Shown here: positions 35,401 through 45,700 of the stretch, in pieces
Position numbering within the stretch: the first letter of the stretch is position 1
How the letters are laid out: the number at the start of each line of letters is the position of its first letter
NCBI GenBank assembly: GCA_033977485.1
Contig: CM066989.1
Coordinates: 98,041,887 to 98,105,886, forward strand
From: Hydrangea macrophylla
Lineage: Eukaryota > Streptophyta > Magnoliopsida > Cornales > Hydrangeaceae
Reading direction: 5' to 3'
DNA: 64,000 nt
Made by a program: the position numbers and the translations under genes
Notes under the pieces: generated by a model
The model's database searches: none
The model's input: only the letters and a program-made list of their open reading frames with translations
Told to the model about the DNA's origin: nothing

Positions 35401-36168
35401 AGGCGTAACTTTGAACATCGAAATCCTATGAAATGCTTGCATAATTAAGTTAAAATTTTACTTTTGGAAGCAAAATTTTATAGACGTTGATATGCATGCT
35501 TAACTACAACTTTTAGCATTTCACATTATTTTGGTTTTTTAATTCATTGAGACGGAGAGACATTATTAAGACATCTTGTTCAAATGTTCTTCACTTGTTT
35601 ATGTACCAAAGTGGACATATGAGATGTTAGGAAATTGAAGGATGGTTTTTCATTTTACAACTGTGTTTATGCAGGAGAAGTTAATCAGTTTAGAAACTCA
35701 ACCCCTGGAGGAGGGTGCTACTACTTTGACTGAGGATGAGAGGTTCGTTCAAGTTCTTGGACCAGAGCGATCAGGACGGATAAGAGGCCGTGGGGATGGT
35801 CCAACTCCTAGATCATTTGAAGCTAGTCAGAAAACTCATCGTGCACAACTAGAAAGGGAGAATGAGGAATATAGGAAGCAAAGTGAAGCAGATAGAAGGC
35901 GTTTAGAATTGTTAGAGTTGGAGAATAGCGAAATGGTGTCAAGAATAGAGTCCCTTGCTTCCCAAATAGCCTCGCAAGCTGCAATGCACTCTCAATTTGC
36001 AACTTTTCTTGACCAGTTTAGGCAGCAAGGGCAGAGTTGTTTCCCTTCTTCTCACATGGTAAAAACTGTTTCTGTTGTTAATGAGTTAAGCCTTTCAGAT
36101 GGTCACCAAATTTAGAATAGTACTAACATGTACATCATTTGTTTCACTTGTAGGATGGAGACACTTGA
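32421..36168 (+). CDS. CACTA transposon protein, plant Transposase_24 (Ptta/En/Spm) family
   Basis: Proposed exons: 32421-32553, 32653-32897, 33303-33512, 33592-about 33690, 33765-33872, 35675-36058, 36154-36168. All but the fourth join in frame with GT/AG sites. The ATG at 32421 has aaATGG context and opens [14 protein letters not shown]. Diagnostic family text follows: [53 protein letters not shown], then a coiled-coil tail ([19 protein letters not shown]). These proteins are accessory, DNA-binding-like transposon products and not host genes. Exon 4 has no good donor and reads into TAA at 33703-33705, so the gene may be damaged or use an unrecognised site. The last intron could be retained, ending the protein at 36115 instead. 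Confidence 0.8.
34563..34775 (+). pseudogene. possible captured gene fragment in the transposon intron
   Basis: A 70-codon open frame ([15 protein letters not shown]..., [30 protein letters not shown]) has balanced, protein-like composition unlike the surrounding AT-rich intron. It sits within the 1.8-kb fifth intron of the CACTA gene, in the same orientation. I do not recognise the family. CACTA elements are known to pick up host exons, which would explain it. It could also be a chance frame. Confidence 0.35.
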
Positions 36169-38001
36169 AGCTAATGACCATGGACACTTTTTGTATATTT
36201 TGAATCTACTGACCATGGACTATTTTGTATATCTTAAGGTCTAGTAATCATGATATCTTTTGTATATTGAAAGGCCTATAAATGATGATATTTTTGTATA
36301 TCTAAGGCATTATGATCATGACTTCTTTTGGATATTATCAAGTTATGAGATCAGTATAACCCCTTTTTTTTGTAATCAAGGTATTAGTGCTTGTAACTGA
36401 ATTTTGTACATGCAACTCTCTTGTACTTTGAATTAGCTATATTTCAGTTTTAACTTTATTACATGTTAGCAATCACTTTTATTCTAATACATTAAATCAT
36501 ATAGGTACTATTTGTCAAAAAAAAAAAAAAAACCCTTTTTCTTTTTTAGTGACAAGGTTAAGTCATCACAAAAAGTAATGCAGTAACCACTTGCATCCGT
36601 CACTAATACCTTCAATGGCAAAATTTTCTTGTCATTAAAGCACTATGGTAAGGTAATACAATTTTTTTCTTATGATAATTATTGTGACTATAGGTATATT
36701 TTAGTGACGAGTTGTTTTTCCACAAAAAGTTCTAGTATTTTGTGATGACTTTTGTTGTGACTAAAAAAAGTTTTTTGTGTCAATAGATTTCTCGTCACAA
36801 AAAGTCTTAATATTAGAGGCAACTTTATGTTGACACTAAAAATCAACCTTTTGTGACAATTACTTGTTGTGGCTAAATATGCACTCTTTTGTGGCGACTG
36901 TTGTTACTTTTGACACTAAATGATTTAGTTGCAATACAATTAGTCACGGCCTAGTGGCAACCATATTTCTCCTCACTAAAAGTTTTAGTGACAAAATTTT
37001 AATTTTTAGTGGCGACATTTGATGCCACTAAAAGTCACTTTTTTTGTAGTGTCATATTTAATTAATCTCTTAAAATTCCTTGAGATCCTCGATCTGCTTA
37101 ACTTATCTGATATGTCGGATACAAAATCCACCTGCAGGGTTTGACATAATCAAAACTTATAAGCTTTCTCAAGGGGATATCATCAATCCCAAAATTGAGA
37201 CATGGATTCCATCATTAATTAATATCCACCACACAATTAATATTGCCACCCAGTCCAATGAGATATTGACCCATTTAAGGATCTCACCCTTTTAGGGATC
37301 AAAGTGTAAATATCAAATGTACGTGTCTACAAATTAACTTAGGATTTAGAGCATAAGCACTCATAATAGTCATGAGGTATTAATTATCTTATAAGTCAGT
37401 ATAAAGATAATTACCCCAAGTCAGTCCCGTTTAATACACAAAGTGTACCAGTATAGTTAGTTGAAACTATACCGTTTTCCGTAATCAAGACAAACCTACT
37501 ACAACACCATGCTGCAGTCCTACCGATGGTGTGTCCAATCCATCTAAGACTGTAAACCAAAATCTTACATTTTATAATATCCGATGGTCTGATCTTCCGT
37601 GTGTAAGCCAAACTCTACACACCAAATCACCTACTATGTAGAATGAAAGACACACATGCATAATATTAAATAAACAATATAATACAAATATTGCCCACAC
37701 AGATTCTTATAAAAATGGATTTACTGATTTTATTAAATGAATAATAAATCAACTACATAAAGCATGACTTTTGGTATATATCCCTAACAGATAAGAATCA
37801 GATAGTGATTGGTTTGAATAAAGGAGGAAAATATATTTTTAGTATCACTACTTTATATCGTGCAGAATTGGTAAAGACTTTATACCTATGATGCCGTGGG
37901 AGTTTCTATTCACTCAGCTGAAGTAAGCTGACGGCATTTATATATGCCTGGACATTCCCCGTCTAGACTATCATGTCCCTATTACTACAAGTGATGGAGC
38001 C

Positions 38002-38798
38002 CAGGGGCGTATCCATAAATCTCATCCAGTGGGTACCAATTAGGGACTTAGGCTATACGGGGGTTCGGGGGCAGCGGCCTCGAGGCGAATTTTTTTTTTT
38101 GTTTACTTAACCATAATTATGTGTAGAATTGATTTTATGTCCAAAATGTTTTAACACCATACAATTTTTAATACAACCTTTTTATTTAAAATTTTTAGTA
38201 GTTTTTGGGCATATTTTCAGTGAAGTTATACATTATCAAACGAACTGACAAAAAAAATGCAACGCTAAAACTTTTCATTGATAGAACTTAATTGGGTTAT
38301 CAAACAAATCGTAGGTACGTTTGATAAATCTGAAAATTAAGTACTGAAATCAAGGGTTGTATTTTAAGTATTGAAAATTTTAAGCGATTAAATTTGCAAA
38401 ACTAAAAATAGCATTTCAAGTATTAAAATAGACCGCATTCATTAGTGAACATTTTCAGTAGATAGATAGATAGTGGAGTTTCCTAAGTAATATTTATAAA
38501 ACAAGGGGTTGAAAACAAATCAATTTTTCACAAAAAGAAAAAAAGAAATAAATAGAGAGAGAGATAGTGGGACTTCCTAATTAAACAATATTTATAAAAT
38601 AAGGTGCTGAAAACCAAATCAATTTTCAGAAAAAAAAAAAGGGAGACCGAGAATCGAACCCAGGCCATTGGGTTGAAAGCAAAGTCACAAACCACTAGAG
38701 CAACCATGTCTACTATTAAATGAGTGTAGAAAAATTTCTAATGTACAAATTCAGTGGGTACCATGGTACCCACTGGCTCTAATGTGGCTACGCCCCTG
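38002..38798. mobile_element. hAT non-autonomous element, 797 bp, TSD atggagcc
   Basis: The ends caggggcgtatccat and tggctacgcccctg are inverted, with inner cagtgggtacca also paired. The 8-bp duplication atggagcc is perfect at 37994-38001 and 38799-38806. The interior has no transposase but carries a tRNA-like segment near its right end. Confidence 0.92.
38641..38706 (-). repeat. tRNA-like sequence inside the hAT element
   Basis: On the minus strand an A-box-like ttgctctagtgg is followed about 35 bp later by a B-box-like ggttcgattctc, the spacing of a tRNA gene. A full cloverleaf is not convincing, so I read this as a decayed tRNA or SINE head and not a functional gene. Confidence 0.45.
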
Positions 38799-39060
38799 AT
38801 GGAGCCTACGATGATGGCTATTACCCGGAAAAGATTATGTCGTATCCTGTCAATAATGACGATTATGCCCGGGAAGATAACAACGCTGACGATTGCCCTT
38901 ACGCCAGCTAGAGATGAAGAAGTTATATTTAGTTTAAATTTCTGTTATTTCTGTTGAACGTTATTTGTAAACGGGTACTTGGGCATATGTTGTCTCCAAA
39001 CTTGTTGTGATCGTGAGTACCACTCTGATATTGTAATGGATAGAATTATTATTATATTTT

Positions 39061-41300
39061 CAGTTTGATTACTGCTCCTGTTTATTAGTTGAACTAGTAT
39101 TGTGTGGTGTGGACAATTAGTGACATTCACCCATCATTCCCTATGCACCCAAAAAGAAAATTTATTTTCTTTATTTTTGCTGCTCAAGGTGTGACAGCAT
39201 CTCATTATTGCTTTGGAAAAATTTTCAATATTTGCAATAAATGTCGATTTGATTGCCTTTTGAAATTCATAACAAATCCGTTTGAGTCCGAAAAGTTATG
39301 TGCGATATACTGTTAGAAAGCTATCGACCTCTAGTATTTATTAAAAAAAATTAGACTTGCAGTGACGCTTTGATTTTTTGGAAAACATAGAAATTTACAA
39401 GCTTTTTGTCCAAATCTGAGATATTTTTGGGTTTTAAGGGGTATTTGATCATTTTAATCAGTTCTTTAAGTATTTCGAGAGATGGAGGTGATCTCCGGAA
39501 GTCCTTTAGCGCATCTTTTCAATCATTGATGACTACCTTGATAACAATTTTCTAAATCTGATAGCCGAAAAAATGAGGTGTCTACAACATCGGACGTGCG
39601 TCCTCCTAGAACAAGCTACTTTCACAAGGAAGTCTCCATGAACGTTCATCTCTTATGAGACCCTACAAATATTTATGGGATGGTCAGAAAATACTCAAAT
39701 GGGTTAATGTGCAATCAAATCTTACTATTCCATACACTTTTTCACCTCGTAAAAGATGTATGCGCAAGGGACAAAATGTGAGTATTAGATAATACCCTAC
39801 TAGGGTCCATAGCCACATGTCCATCTTATGGCTACTTCAGTCATTTACCTCCCATGATAAAGAGTGTCCCTCACAGTATAGGTCTACCCAAGCACGGTTG
39901 TTGTCGAAAAGGAATCTCGCGATACACAAGGTACCCTTTGAGACAAGCCTGATCAACCTTGGCTTAAAGGAATGGTTTAGGGGCAATACTCCCATAAGGT
40001 TAAGTTGTTCAGAACTTCCTTTGGATAAGACCAATGGACACTATATATACAGTCGCGACTGGAATGTACTTATACTATTTACGTGTACATATGCATGCAT
40101 ACTATATATACATCTATTTTGGCTTGCATAGCTAGGCTTGCGCATGGGGGCATTGCGTGAGCAAGTGATAGATATAGCTATTATGGTGGCTAAGGATAAG
40201 AGGGACGTTAGTGACCACCGATAGATACCCTGACATGTCAGTGGTCCTTACCTTTTTTAGAGATTATGGGTGTGTGTCTAGTACTCTTGTCATTATATGG
40301 AATAACCGATCGATTGCTATTGGTGGTGCTGTCTATATATATATATATATACATATGACAGTAAGGCATACGGGCTAGATGTGCGTACCAACACCAATAG
40401 TGAGTCATGCGCGGTAAAGGCTATATATTAGAGAGGTGACTAAGGATAGACACAGCTTCTTGAGACTTAGAGAGAGAAATACTATAATTGGAGAGTCTTC
40501 CTCCATTGAAGACCAACTCTAAACAGCTCTGCTTACGTAGTGCCCATTTCTCTCTCCCTCGTCTTCAATCCTTAGATTGATCTTATCCTTAGCATGAGTC
40601 CAATCCTCTATATCTTTCTCTATTGCGCTATTGAACGTGATAATTAATCACTCCAATTCGAACACTCAATCAAAACATTCACCCACAAATCTGTTTGCCT
40701 CTAATTGTAGAGAATAATTTTGAGAATAATATTGCTACAAATACTAACGATATTTCTGTATGAACTACAATTTCTCTTCAGTTACAAAAAGAAAGAGGCC
40801 ATAAATCTTCGAAATTGCTGCTAACACATGTAATCAAATTCTCATAGCTAAATTTGATGCCCTTAATTAATGTTTTTCTTTTAAAACTACATATTAATCG
40901 TAGTCGAACTTTATTGACTACATTAGACTTTTCCATATTTACACCTCTATTGAATAAATACCCTCTTTGTACGTTGTTGTTCGTGTAATACTCAACTAGT
41001 CACCTCCCTTCTATCAGTCAACGAACAGTTGACCGTTAGTTTTAGTGGTAAAGCTTTTTTATATGAATATTTTGCCTTTATTAAAGTCAAAATTAAATAA
41101 AAATAAAAAAATTATGAAAATGAATTTTTTTTTTTCAATTTCTTTGTTTCAAGGGTGTATATTAATTAAAGACAAATTTGTCATTTCGTAGCGTGCTGAC
41201 CTTTATTATTGAATAAATATATTTTAAGGGCACAATTAAAGTTTCATCTATGACATGGAAAGTTAAAGTGATTTTTGAATTTAGAAGGGAGATTCTGACC
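39061..41300. other. no gene recognised; probable retroelement-derived sequence
   Basis: From about 39580 to 40720 the sequence has the look of an LTR or untranslated leader: long, non-coding, with phrases such as tcccatgataaagagtgtcc and a (TA)n run at about 40334-40352. I could not find termini or a target duplication. Elsewhere the stretch is AT-rich intergenic DNA. Confidence 0.35.
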
Positions 41301-41311
41301 AAAAAACTAAG

Positions 41312-41700
41312 GTGAAAATACCCTGTGGTTATACCCATTTTCTCATAACCCTCTTGTGGTTCATTTTGTAACACTTAACCCCTCAGTACTACGGACTGAA
41401 GTGAGACTGTTAACTTTTCTAATGGAGAAAATGAAATGACGCTAATACCCCCAAGCCCCTATACATACTCTTTAGGGAAAAATACCTTTTACCCCCCTAT
41501 GATTACACCCATGTTCTCATAACCCCCGTGGTTCATTTTTGTAACACTTAACCCTCCTGTAATAATGACTGAAGTGGGACTGCCGTTAGAAAAGTTAACA
41601 GTCTCACTTCAGTCCGTAGTACAGAGTGGTTAAGTGTTACAAAATGAACCACAGGGGGTTATGAGAAAATGGGTGTAACCACAAGGAGTAAAAGGTATTT
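41312..41700. mobile_element. composite inverted-repeat element, three related arms
   Basis: A ~115-bp arm (41312-41425) containing tcataaccctcttgtggttc and ggactgaagtgagactgtta appears again in direct orientation at about 41473-41590 and inverted at about 41582-41700. The arrangement suggests one inverted-repeat element into which a related copy inserted or recombined. Poly-purine phrases such as aaaataccttttac sit at the termini. Confidence 0.65.
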
Positions 41701-42353
41701 TCCCCAAAGAGTAAATCTAAAATGGAGGTCTTTGTGATTATGACATAGGTCGGGAGAGGTTAGTGTAGTTTATACTTTCATATATAATTCGATAACAGTG
41801 ATAAATGAAAATTTGAGTATTTGAATAGAGGGTATTTCTTTTTTGTTTTGACAGTTTAAAAAGGATTGATGTGATCTCATTTTGTCTGTATGCCCTAATC
41901 TAATTCTAGATTCGGTTCAATCAATTGACAGAACTATTTTATTTACAATAGTGACCTTTCCAAAAAAAAAAAATTATGGAAAATAATGTAACGTTAGGAA
42001 ATCCACTTTGTATACCATTATTAAATAAACATGAATGAGTGCTCCAGTGAGAATATGTGTGAGAAGTTTCATTACGGATGGAACGGAAAAATAGAAAGGG
42101 ACCAAACGTGGTCTAATGTAATTTAATTGCATTTATATGTCTAAATTTTGTGAAGCTTACAGCTAAAAAATCCTTATTTCAGGAATGTCTAAGATGTTAT
42201 GAATAAGTATTAAGTAAATATATTATTTATTACAAAATGAAAGGACATAATATTCAAAGTTGTCACTAACACATCCAAAAGTAATCAGATCTGGATAATT
42301 AAATCCAATGCACGTAACTTGCATTTTTTCTTTTAACAATGCCTTTTTGCGAA

Positions 42354-42384
<31 letters not shown>

Positions 42385-42466
42385 TATTTTGTATAAATTG
42401 GACAAGTTGTTGAACTTGTTCTACAGACAATCCACTCAGCACACAGTGTTGATACACAATTCTTCA

Positions 42467-45355
42467 ATGGCTACCTCCATGAAGATTCTCTACACAGTTG
42501 TGATCCTCAGTCTCATTGTCGAAGGTGAGTGAAATTTATAGCACAGGTACCACATTCATTTACTTCAATATTTTGGTTCATATATCACTCAGTGTTCTCT
42601 CTCTATTACGATTATTTTTAAGGAAAATGTCAAGTACTCCAGTTTGTTTACTTAAATTATTTATCCGTTGATGTGTCAATGCCAATTTGAAATTAAATCT
42701 ATATTTGTGTTCTTTTATTTTGTAATTAATTATGAATTTACTTGTCCACGTCATCTGAGTGAACCATTTATGTGTCACTAGCCTATTTTTATAAATATTC
42801 GTGCAGACCATATAGTCCTTGAATGATCTCATACATTCAATGAAAATGATTTAGAACAACAATGGAACATCAACATTGATTATAAAGTCATAAAGAGCTA
42901 TATTGCATTTTAGGATTTCTGTAACAATTAACAATATTAGAGGAGAAATTTTTTTGAATAAGCATGAGACAATTATTTGCTCAAAAATTTTGAGTAATAC
43001 TCCACACACAACTTTCACACAGCTTTTTGTTCACAACTCACAAAACTATGTCTATTTATTTCATGTGTCATCCTGTGATGTCAGTAGACCTCATAGTGAC
43101 ATACGAGAGAGATAGACACAATTTTGTGGGTTGTGAACAAAAATTGTGTGATAATTGTGAGAAGTTTTATCCAAAATTTTTATACCAATACCAAGATTTC
43201 CACTTTTATTGTGGTGCACCTAGAAAATGAGGCCAAGTAGTTCTCAAAATATTTGTTGGAATTATATATATAGTTGCTTGATATAGAAATAGCATTTAAT
43301 AAGTATTGGAGGGATACTTGGTCTTTAGTAGGCATGGTTTGTATTTTCATACAGATAAGTTATAAATCATTGTGTAAATTTATATATGCCATCAAAAAGG
43401 AGAAAAATTGATATTTGCATGTTGTAGCGGGTTATGTATACACATAAATTTTACATGCACACAATTCTCATACAGAATTATTTCTGATTCTAATAGCATA
43501 TAGAAGATATTTGCATAATTACAGTCCACAAAAAAAAAAAAATAGTTTTGCTAGAGAATTAGAAAAAATGGACAAAAGTTTGCTTTCTTGTTATTTTATA
43601 CCCCACAAATTTGGACTGTTTAATTTTTTAGACTTCATGTACTACTCTTCAATGCAAAATGAGGGCATATTGTATAAAAAGTGGGGGTGAATTTAGAATT
43701 TCTCAAGATTATTTTGCTTTAGATGTATAGAAAGTTTAATTTGCATTACCCCCCTCCCCCCCTCTATATAATGCATGTATCTCTACATTTGTACATTTCT
43801 ACATAAATCCATGGGTATATATCACCTGTCTCTCCTACCTTAATACACATATATCCCCCCACGTTTCAAGAATCTCACCTACCTCTCTTATTTATGAAAA
43901 TTTTCTAACGATTTATTAAGGAAGGGAGAAAACTGATACTAAAATTGAAAAATAAGAGAGGTAAGTGAGATTCATGAAACGTGACAAGATGTATGTGCAT
44001 TAATGTCAAATCTCAGAAAGGCTGGTAATGTTTACCCTAAATCCATATATGTATGAAAACACACTGGCGTACATACAAAATCAAATTTTTTTTTTTGATG
44101 GAATAAAACTTTCATAGATGGAAATTATAGAACTACAGACTCATGACTAATCACCAAGCTTAAAAAGTCAGGCACTTCATCGATCTTGCCACAAGCAAGC
44201 TCCATCCATACGGATTGCATGACGTGCTAACACATGAGCATGCAGCTTTGGTTTAGTGCTCTTGGCACATGCCAGCTGCAAGAAACAACATCCACGACAT
44301 TGATCAACAAACCTTTAGCTGATCTCGACAGGGACGGATTTAGGAATTTAGTTTAGGGGGTGAAAACATGCGGGAGGTGCGTGTTTCGGGGACAGCGCAC
44401 TCGAAAGAGATTTTTTTGACATTTACTTAATAATGAGATAATTATATAAGGAGAGAAAAATACAAACTATTTGAATCAACAATGTATGGAGCAATTTGTT
44501 AACTAAATTCAAAATTTATATTTATAAATACACTAAACTTTTTCAAAAATTACATATACATATCAGTTTTAAAAAGAAATTCAAAAGGGGCAAGCTTAAT
44601 AATTTAGAAAAAAAATTTAGAGGGACGAGAACGTATATTTACGAATAATACTAATATAATTAAGTATTTTTTTTTCCAAATCGCCCCCTAAATCCATCTT
44701 TGAATCTCGAGATAAAATGACCAAATGGGGAGTCATCCCAATCACCATGCAAAACCCTGAGCAATGATAGATGCACAACAAAAACCCACAATCAATTGCA
44801 CAACCTGCTTAAAATTGTTGGACTTCGTGCTGAAAAAGTTGTACATACAAAAAGACAAAAAAAGGGATGTACAGCTTTTTCAGCACGAAGTCCAATAATT
44901 TTAAGCAAGTTGTGCAATTGATTGTGGGTTTTTGTTGTGCATCTATCATTTTCCGCAAAACCCTAGACTGAGATTGTTGATGTAGTTATTTTTATTTTTA
45001 TTTTTTGTATTATATATATATATATGTATATTTTGCAGGTTGGTGTCAGTGTTCTGTGGACAATATTAAGATCAATCAGACTAAAACGGGTAGGTATGTA
45101 GTAGAGAACAAAATAGAGTGGAAGGTGACAATCTTGAACGACTGCATGTATTGTATGCAAAAGGACATAACGTTAGACTGCAAAGGATTTCAGAGTGCAG
45201 AAAAAGTGGACCCCGCCATCATGAGTAAATCCGGTGATAAGTGTCTGATCAGTGGTGGTGATTATTTACTCAAAGGTTCTTGTCTCAACTTCACTTACGC
45301 TTGGAATCATCCATACCCATTTAAGCCACTCTTCTCCAGAATTTTTTGTTCTTGA
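42467..45355 (+). CDS. TPD1-like small secreted cysteine-rich protein
   Basis: Exon 1 (42467-42524) and exon 2 (45039-45355) join through a split Gly codon to give 124 residues. Residues 1-20 form a signal peptide (MATSMKILYTVVILSLIVEG). The mature part has eight cysteines (22, 24, 55, 58, 67, 88, 101, 123). It also has the hallmark order of the TAPETUM DETERMINANT1-like family: CQCSVDNIKINQTKTG, NDCMYC, ITLDCKGFQS, VDPAI, DKCLISGGD and FTYAW. TPD1 itself is the ligand of the EMS1 receptor kinase in anther cell-fate signalling; this shorter paralogue's role is unknown. Donor gtgagt and acceptor tttgcag are canonical. The 2514-bp intron contains at least three transposon insertions. The frame is intact, so it is probably functional. 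Confidence 0.85.
42983..43183. mobile_element. ~200-bp MITE in the TPD1-like intron
   Basis: Outer text aaaaattttgag and the right-hand ccaaaatttttat are inverted. Longer arms include ttttgttcacaactcacaaa and its near complement tttgtgggttgtgaacaaaa. Limits are approximate and no duplication is evident. Confidence 0.6.
44329..44702. mobile_element. hAT non-autonomous element, 374 bp, in the TPD1-like intron
   Basis: Ends cagggacggatttagg and cctaaatccatctttg are imperfect inverted repeats. Flanking 8-mers gatctcga (44321-44328) and aatctcga (44703-44710) match at seven positions. The divergence of both termini and duplication indicates an older insertion than the two perfect hAT copies in this window. 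Confidence 0.8.
44759..44954. mobile_element. 196-bp Mutator-like MITE in the TPD1-like intron
   Basis: Arms of ~80 bp are nearly perfect inverted copies, for example atgatagatgcacaac and gttgtgcatctatcat, and ggacttcgtgctgaaaaag and ctttttcagcacgaagtcc. Flanks carry a perfect 10-bp repeat gcaaaaccct at 44749-44758 and 44955-44964, consistent with a 9- to 10-bp Mutator-type duplication. It ends only about 84 bp before exon 2, so any hairpin in the pre-mRNA would lie near the acceptor. Confidence 0.82.
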
Positions 45356-45579
45356 GAGAGAGAGATTGTTAAGGGTTGAAAAATGTCACCAAAAAAAAAA
45401 AAAAACACCTCAAAGTTATTGCACCTCACTTGGTTGAGTCATGATAATATTATGAAATAAAAGTGGGATTTCTCTATGATAGATATGAAATATAATTGAT
45501 TAATATAATTTATTTGCTTAGCAAAACAAATAGATATGATTTTCTGATTTGACTAATGTTTGGGTTGGATGGAATCAAA

Positions 45580-45700
45580 TTTTTTTTTTCTTTTCTTTTG
45601 GTAATCGGGGGTGTTCGGGCTAGTTTGTGCGCACCTCGACTAATCCGCCGAGGCCTGGAGGCGTCGGCTGAATACTCGAGTTGCCACGCTCCCCATGACT
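45580..45700. mobile_element. Au SINE-like fragment
   Basis: The phrases gtaatcgggggtgttcgggc, tagtttgtgcgcacctcgac and taatccgccgaggcc resemble the conserved body of plant Au SINEs. It is only a partial copy: the Pol III promoter half is missing and no target duplication was seen. It lies between the TPD1-like gene and the LINE. Confidence 0.5.

Larger units (their letters stand above)
28959..37051 (+). mobile_element. CACTA (En/Spm) DNA transposon, 8093 bp, TSD tca
   Basis: Terminal inverted repeats are cactacaagaaaagtg at the left and the complement of cactacaaaaaaagtg at the right. The 3-bp duplication tca lies at 28956-28958 and 37052-37054, exactly as expected for this superfamily. Both ends carry dense subterminal repeats of gtgactaaa/tttagtgac type (28975-29240 and 36540-37040). 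It encodes one recognisable gene, a Transposase_24-type protein. No TNPD-like catalytic transposase was found, so it is probably non-autonomous. Confidence 0.9.
28372..37789 (-). mobile_element. solo LTR (about 1.3 kb), TSD gataa, split by a CACTA element
   Basis: The left end begins tgttaggaaactgcg and the right end finishes atatccctaaca, with TG...CA termini. Perfect 5-bp repeats gataa flank it at 28367-28371 and 37790-37794. Without the CACTA insertion the LTR is 587 + 732 bp after counting one copy of the tca duplication. The minus-strand reading (tgttagggatatatac...) resembles Copia-type LTR starts. No internal domain is present. Confidence 0.8.
37790..39060 (+). pseudogene. coding-like remnant of the host repeat, interrupted by a hAT element
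   Basis: Joining across the hAT (37994-38001 duplicated) leaves an open stretch that reads DIPRLDYHVPITTSDGAYDD before and after the insertion and ends in CPYAS then TAG at about 38911. Acidic, Asp/Asn-rich composition continues for some 37 codons past the insertion. No start codon or family could be assigned, and an in-frame TAA lies upstream near 37933. It may be an old gene fragment or retroelement sequence. Confidence 0.3.
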
